A program made the translations under genes and the position numbers. 64,000 bases of DNA. Source: Laspinema palackyanum D2a (lineage in GTDB: Bacteria > Cyanobacteriota > Cyanobacteriia > Cyanobacteriales > Laspinemataceae). Of the stretch, positions 60,567 to 64,000 are shown piece by piece. The first letter of the stretch is position 1, and the number at the start of each line of letters is the position of its first letter. The notes beneath the pieces are model-generated. The model searched no databases. It saw nothing but the letters and a program-made list of their open reading frames with translations, and was not told where the DNA came from. The stretch spans positions 88,342-152,341 of the forward strand of contig JAMXFF010000002.1 in the NCBI GenBank assembly GCA_025370845.1, read 5' to 3'.

Positions 60567-61878
60567 CTGACTGCCTGACAGAAGTAGGTGAAAGCCAAGA
60601 AGCACGAGGAAATTAGCCAAGAGGGTAGAGAATCATCAGAGGCTAGAGTTACCACACAACAGCCTAAACACATGAGAACCTCTACCCATTTGTATGGTCA
60701 ACTATTCAACCAATTAAGTCAACATAGCCGCGTTAGGGATTTGCGCCACTTAAAAGCGCTGGCATGGATGGTGAGTGCCTTGCTCTATAGCGGAGAATTG
60801 AATCTGGCTGCATGGGAGCCATATGTGTTGAGTCGAGCGCAGAAAGCGCAAAGTACGGAGCGGCGCTGGCAACGATTTATGGACAATAACCGCATTCGCG
60901 TGATGGCGATTTACTTACCGTTGGTGCTAGCGGCTCTGAGTGGATGGAAGCAACAGCGATTGTATTTAGCCTTGGATACGACGGTTTTGTGGGATCGCTT
61001 TTGCATGATTCACCTGTCGGTAGTGTGCTGTGGACGGGCGGTTCCCTTGTTGTGGCGAGTCCTAGAACATGGCAGTGCCACCGTTGCCTTTGAGGAGTAC
61101 CAACCGGTTTTGCGCCGTGCTCGATGGCTGTTACGGCATCATCAGGATGTGATGCTCTTAGCCGACCGAGGCTTTGCTAATCATGAATTGATGAAATGGT
61201 TACGGCGCAGCCACTGGCATTACTGTCTCCGATTGCCCTGTGATGTCTTGATCCACACCACAAGACGTTATCCTTTGAAGGTTGGGACGCTTTATCCTCC
61301 CCTCGGCGAAGCCCGACTTTATCAGAATGTGGGCTTGTGGCTTGACGGCGAGCATCGCTGTAACTTAGTCCTTGCAACGGTACAGGGAGCTAAAGAATCT
61401 TGGGCCGTCGTCACTGATGAACCGGCGAGCTTGCAAACACTCTGGCAGTATGCCTTGAGGTTTCAGGTAGAGGAATTATTTTTGGATAGCAAGTCGGGTG
61501 CTTTTGAGTTACAAGACTCACGCTTGCGTTCTGCTACCGCCCTTGAACGCCTTTATCTGGTCGCTGCTATTGCCTTGCTGTTTGCTACCTCCCAAGGCAT
61601 GGCGGTGCAGCTCGCTGGCTTCAGACAACAGGTAGACCCCCATTGGCGACGTGGTATAAGCTATCTCAAAATTGGGCTGCGCTGGCTGCAAGGGGTAATT
61701 CATAAAGGACGGACTTTGCTGCCTTGCGTTGCGTTGTTACCCAATGACCCTCAACCTTGTTTTGCCTCCCTCAAAGCCAAGCATCACTATTATGACCACA
61801 TCTGGTTTGAGCGAGTTCGTTCCATTGTTTGTAAACCTTGTCATACCCTCAATTAGAAAAGATATGTCAGGCAGTCAG
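60567..61878 (+). mobile_element. IS4-like insertion sequence, 1312 bp
   Basis: Perfect 14-bp terminal inverted repeats CTGACTGCCTGACA (60567-60580) and TGTCAGGCAGTCAG (61865-61878), flanked by the 9-bp direct repeat GTTAATTCC (60558-60566 and 61879-61887). It has one transposase gene. Intact ends and duplication suggest a recent insertion. Confidence 0.95.
60672..61856 (+). CDS. DDE transposase
   Basis: A protein of 394 residues from the ATG at 60672; the open frame starts earlier but the N-terminus MRTSTHLYGQLFNQLSQHS is typical. The DDE triad is visible: LYLALDTTVLW, MLLADRGFANHELMKWL and RFQVEELFLDSKSGAFELQ. IS4-type architecture with a 9-bp duplication. Moves the surrounding element by cut and paste. 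Confidence 0.92.
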   Translation: MRTSTHLYGQLFNQLSQHSRVRDLRHLKALAWMVSALLYSGELNLAAWEPYVLSRAQKAQSTERRWQRFMDNNRIRVMAIYLPLVLAALSGWKQQRLYLALDTTVLWDRFCMIHLSVVCCGRAVPLLWRVLEHGSATVAFEEYQPVLRRARWLLRHHQDVMLLADRGFANHELMKWLRRSHWHYCLRLPCDVLIHTTRRYPLKVGTLYPPLGEARLYQNVGLWLDGEHRCNLVLATVQGAKESWAVVTDEPASLQTLWQYALRFQVEELFLDSKSGAFELQDSRLRSATALERLYLVAAIALLFATSQGMAVQLAGFRQQVDPHWRRGISYLKIGLRWLQGVIHKGRTLLPCVALLPNDPQPCFASLKAKHHYYDHIWFERVRSIVCKPCHTLN

Positions 61879-61967
61879 GTTAATTCCAGTGTGAATTTAG
61901 TTGATTTGGTTGATTTGGTTGATTTAGGCATGATTTGATGATTTGGTTGATGTATGATTGATGGATT

Positions 61968-61993
61968 TGAGGAAAGTGACTATACTTTCCTCA
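61968..61993. terminator. 10-bp inverted repeat
   Basis: TGAGGAAAGT/ACTTTCCTCA around GACTAT, between the IS-broken gene and the zinc-ribbon genes. Confidence 0.5.
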
Positions 61994-61999
61994 AGATGT

Positions 62000-62218
62000 T
62001 TAATTGTTCAAAGGTATCAACCCATTCATTCGTTGAGATTCTTTATAGTCAAATATTTCAAAGAATGAACAAGAATTGGCATAGGTTAGGTCTGAGTTTT
62101 CGAGGGATTGTTCGATATCGCTAACACAAGGATGTTGACAGTCCCAACCCTTTCCTTTATCCCATTCATAAGAATGAACACAATCAAGACAGGATTTGGG
62201 TTTGACTAATGCTGACAT
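62000..62218 (-). CDS. Zinc-ribbon paralogue A
   Basis: A 72-residue protein: SCLDCVHSYEWDKGKGWDCQHPCV, then ANSCSFFEIFDYKES. The CLxCxH...GW(D/E)CxHP...CxFFE(x)xDY pattern is shared with the two genes upstream. Four Cys and two His could hold one zinc. Last of the three tandem copies; it has the shared upstream element. Confidence 0.75.
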   Translation of the reverse strand: MSALVKPKSCLDCVHSYEWDKGKGWDCQHPCVSDIEQSLENSDLTYANSCSFFEIFDYKESQRMNGLIPLNN

Positions 62219-62257
62219 AATTATCTGTATGTAAACTTCAACAATTTAAGCGATAGC
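62219..62257 (-). promoter_or_regulatory. Shared upstream element, copy 9
   Basis: Minus strand: GCTATCGCT (62249-62257), 7 nt, TTGAAGTT (62234-62241, one mismatch), 15 nt, ATG at 62218. Confidence 0.65.
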
Positions 62258-62274
62258 GATTTGATTGGAGGAAA

Positions 62275-62580
62275 TTAGTCAAGTGTTGCTTCATGGATTT
62301 TTAGTGCTTCTAGGTATTCTTTAGTTGCTGCGGTGACTTTATCATCCATTTGGTCTTCAAACTGATGAATAGCTTGATAATCAATTGGTTCATAAAATTC
62401 ACATTGGTTTGCTAGTTCTTCTGGGTCTTCAACATCTGATAATGGGTCATCTGGGTTATTAGAAACGATTTTTGGATGATTGCATTCCCATCCTTCGTCT
62501 CCCGGTTCCCAGAAAGTTTGATTTTGATGCCATTTGTGACAGTGTTGACAGTCTAAACAGGATTTAGATGATTGAGTCAT
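62275..62580 (-). CDS. Zinc-ribbon paralogue B
   Basis: A 101-residue protein from the ATG at 62580, which lies inside the end of the upstream gene (17-base overlap), suggesting coupling. SCLDCQHCHKWHQNQ, DEGWECNHPK, ANQCEFYEPIDYQAIHQ. Acidic middle and a helical end. Confidence 0.75.
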   Translation of the reverse strand: MTQSSKSCLDCQHCHKWHQNQTFWEPGDEGWECNHPKIVSNNPDDPLSDVEDPEELANQCEFYEPIDYQAIHQFEDQMDDKVTAATKEYLEALKIHEATLD

Positions 62581-62827
62581 TGATTGCCTCCAAATATTTG
62601 AATTCTTCTTCAATTGATTTGTTTATTTCTTCTTCAAGTTGATGGATAGCAGCCCAATCAATTTGTTCAAAGAAAGAACAGGTTTCTGCTATATCTTGTG
62701 GGTCTTCAAAATCTTCTTCATTATTAACATTGGGATGAGGACATTCCCAACCTTCTTCTCCCGGTTCTTCTCTTGTTGCTGGATAAGACCATGAACGACA
62801 GTGTTGACAGCCTAAACAAGTTTTCAT
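62564..62827 (-). CDS. Zinc-ribbon paralogue C
   Basis: An 87-residue protein: TCLGCQHCRSWSYPA, EEGWECPHPN, AETCSFFEQIDWAAIHQLEEEINKSI. Same layout as paralogues A and B. Overlaps B, so the two are probably translated together. Confidence 0.75.
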   Translation of the reverse strand: MKTCLGCQHCRSWSYPATREEPGEEGWECPHPNVNNEEDFEDPQDIAETCSFFEQIDWAAIHQLEEEINKSIEEEFKYLEAINDSII

Positions 62828-62852
62828 TTTTCCTCCAAGTTTTTACAAGTTT

Positions 62853-63134
62853 TTAGGCATATAAGGCATCAGTAACTAATTGTCTAATTAGTTCATCAGC
62901 CCGAACATTACCTTTGTCTTTCAGCCAAAATAAAGCATCTGATAAATCTGTGTAAAGCACTCTTTCATCTTCTAATTCACTATTAGTTTCCAGGATTGCT
63001 TGTTTTAACTCGTCAATGCTAATCTCAAGTGCTTGGGCAATGGGACGAAGGTCGTAACAGAATCCAATACCTTTTGGGCTGTTTTTCCCTGTGATTTGAG
63101 TATCGTGAAAAGTGAAAATTGTATGTTTGGTCAT
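62853..63134 (-). CDS. Hypothetical protein
   Basis: A 93-residue protein. The middle IAQALEISIDELKQAILETN, DLSDALFWL looks helical and HTH-like; the start has TIFTFHDTQITG. No family recognised. Preceded by the GCAGG/CCTGC hairpin at 63143-63157. Confidence 0.6.
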   Translation of the reverse strand: MTKHTIFTFHDTQITGKNSPKGIGFCYDLRPIAQALEISIDELKQAILETNSELEDERVLYTDLSDALFWLKDKGNVRADELIRQLVTDALYA

Positions 63135-63142
63135 TGAACTGG

Positions 63143-63157
63143 GCAGGAACGACCTGC
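63143..63157 (-). promoter_or_regulatory. GCAGG-loop-CCTGC hairpin, copy 1
   Basis: Minus strand GCAGGTCGTTCCTGC, 8 bases before the ATG of the 62853-63134 gene. Nearly the same hairpin precedes the 63611-63793 gene (63801-63815), so it is likely a translational or transcriptional control site. Confidence 0.5.
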
Positions 63158-63167
63158 CAAAACGTTA

Positions 63168-63566
63168 TTAAGATTGATAAACTTCTCGGGCTTTAACAGT
63201 AGTTAATTTGTTGTCAGATTCTTTGATTACCACCAATAAAGAATCCAGAACAATATCAATTTGTTGTTGAGTTAAACCAATTGTTTTTCCATCGTTAGTG
63301 GTTGCTACAGCGATAACATTGCCACATAAGACAATGATTTCATCAATGTTTTTGGTATTTTCCACCACACAAGTAGGAGGAAACGATTTAAAAAGGAATT
63401 CATCATCACAGACTAAATCTATGGTTTTGTCTGAAAACAGTTGATAGACATATTCAACTGAAGCCGAATCACCTTCTTCACCAACCAGATTTTGCATGGG
63501 TTTTAATTCAAGTTCATCATCGTTGGTGCGTAAGGTTATTTTTCCTGGTTGAATCAATAAGAACAT
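63168..63566 (-). CDS. Hypothetical protein
   Basis: A 132-residue alpha/beta protein (FLLIQPGKITLRTNDDELEL, IDEIIVLCGNVIAVATTNDG, LTQQQIDIVLDSLLVVIKE). No family recognised. It has the shared upstream element. Confidence 0.65.
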   Translation of the reverse strand: MFLLIQPGKITLRTNDDELELKPMQNLVGEEGDSASVEYVYQLFSDKTIDLVCDDEFLFKSFPPTCVVENTKNIDEIIVLCGNVIAVATTNDGKTIGLTQQQIDIVLDSLLVVIKESDNKLTTVKAREVYQS

Positions 63567-63604
63567 AGTCAGATATTAGAAACATCAACACAACAAGCGA
63601 GAGC
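63567..63604 (-). promoter_or_regulatory. Shared upstream element, copy 10
   Basis: Minus strand: GCTCTCGCT (63596-63604), 7 nt, TTGATGTT (63581-63588), 14 nt, ATG at 63566. Confidence 0.75.
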
Positions 63605-63610
63605 AGGAGA

Positions 63611-63793
63611 TTAAGAATTTAGAACAGGTAACCAAATATAGTTGTAAACAAAAGCAGTAAATTGGTCCAAAATTTCAACATCCCGAGGATTGTCTAAATC
63701 CAGGTGATAGAGATTGCAACGGTTGAGACGATTAAATTCAGTAACCAGTTCAGAATTGTTAGCACATTCTTTTAGAAATTCAGGAAATTCCAT
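63611..63793 (-). CDS. Small hypothetical protein
   Basis: A 60-residue protein from the ATG at 63793. MEFPEFLKECANNSELVTEFNRL, then LDLDNPRDVEILDQF. Similar EF.RL...L short proteins occur in cyanobacterial accessory DNA, from memory. Function unknown. Confidence 0.6.
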   Translation of the reverse strand: MEFPEFLKECANNSELVTEFNRLNRCNLYHLDLDNPRDVEILDQFTAFVYNYIWLPVLNS

Positions 63794-63800
63794 AGTCAAA

Positions 63801-63815
63801 GCAGGAGCGACCTGC
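63801..63815 (-). promoter_or_regulatory. GCAGG-loop-CCTGC hairpin, copy 2
   Basis: Minus strand GCAGGTCGCTCCTGC, 7 bases before the ATG at 63793; one base differs from copy 1. In both copies the upstream stop TAA is followed by TA(A/G)CG and a few bases. Confidence 0.5.
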
Positions 63816-63826
63816 TCAATACGCTA

Positions 63827-64000
63827 TTAATCAACTTTAGTTAATACAGATGCTCTAGGAGCATAATAGACATCTTTTTCGCCACCTCGTTTTAAGGGAA
63901 TAACTACTTTGACAAGATATCGTTCGTTTTTTGAACATTCGGAGGGATTGAATTTTAGTTGACTTGGTTTCAACTCAGCCAACCAAGGTTCTTGCAGAAT
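63827..64000 (-). CDS. Partial hypothetical protein (N-terminus outside window)
   Basis: 57 C-terminal codons are visible: ...LQEPWLAELKPSQLKFNPS, ERYLVKVVIPLKRGGEKD, ending ASVLTKVD. The frame is open to the window edge. No family can be assigned. Confidence 0.55.
   Translation of the reverse strand: MLQEPWLAELKPSQLKFNPSECSKNERYLVKVVIPLKRGGEKDVYYAPRASVLTKVD

Larger units (their letters stand above)
60269..61931 (-). pseudogene. Small gene interrupted by an insertion sequence
   Basis: Removing the insertion (60567-61878) and one copy of the 9-bp duplication joins a minus-strand frame that starts at ATG 61931 (MPKSTKSTKSTKFTLEL) with TPQESLELMDKAASQFYQAAL... ending at 60269. The restored protein is about 112 residues, with a Lys/Ser/Thr N-terminus and a His-rich end. 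Function unknown. The exact frame restoration confirms the insertion. Confidence 0.85.

Noticed and set aside
1-64000. tRNA or rRNA genes
   Set aside because: No cloverleaf or conserved rRNA segments were noticed on either strand by eye; a dedicated scan was not possible.

Overview
The window looks cyanobacterial. GCGATCGC (HIP1) octamers are frequent, especially between about 19 and 54 kb. There is an NblA-type phycobilisome-degradation peptide, and DUF2997, CHAT-TPR and STAND genes are present. The sequence falls into two AT-richer arms (1-18.9 kb and 54.7-64 kb) around a HIP1-rich core with defence genes. The arms consist of small, mostly unknown genes typical of a phage, phage-plasmid or large plasmid. 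The two arms share a bipartite element upstream of start codons and a small protein family, so I infer one replicon or very similar ones.

Left arm (1-18.9 kb): an 11-bp tandem repeat; a possible nuclease-fold protein; a macro-domain protein; an IscB element with its omega-RNA region, inserted in a sequence whose uninterrupted copy lies at 102-133; a phage-type Dam; nblA; a cytosine methyltransferase whose sequence also carries a 253-codon ORF in another frame; an HNH endonuclease with a displaced second methyltransferase 3' end behind it; a C39-like peptidase; an HU-GYF fusion; a duplicated-domain beta-rich protein; and a class II ribonucleotide reductase interrupted by a 244-nt group I intron exactly inside the NPCGE codon series. 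A minus-strand run of small genes follows (16.2-18.9 kb).

Core (19-54.7 kb): a Ser/Thr kinase, a DUF6794 protein, an exported TPR-CHAT protein, long HIP1-rich gene-poor stretches, then a type III-B (Cmr) CRISPR island. Its effector operon runs: membrane/coiled-coil protein, CARF-HEPN RNase, HD-less Cas10 with intact GGDD, Cmr3, Cmr4 and a small subunit. CRISPR array 1 (22 repeats) follows, then an inverted double-RAMP gene, a HEPN/MNT toxin-antitoxin pair beside a cas2 3'-end remnant, cas2 with a cas1 homologue that lacks the catalytic Glu, array 2 (27 repeats), a winged-helix gene, RT-Cas1, a STAND NTPase and array 3 (33 repeats). Arrays 2 and 3 diverge from the RT-Cas1 locus behind the same leader. 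All three leaders share a three-half-site layout, but array 1 uses a different half-site sequence. No cas6 is visible.

Right arm (54.7-64 kb, minus strand): ArdA, DUF6283, DUF2997, a T5orf172/GIY-YIG-like protein, a GNAT-like protein, an ASCH protein, three tandem Cys/His zinc-ribbon paralogues and several unknown genes, separated by small hairpins. One gene is cut by a 1312-bp DDE insertion sequence with a 9-bp target duplication and can be rebuilt in frame.
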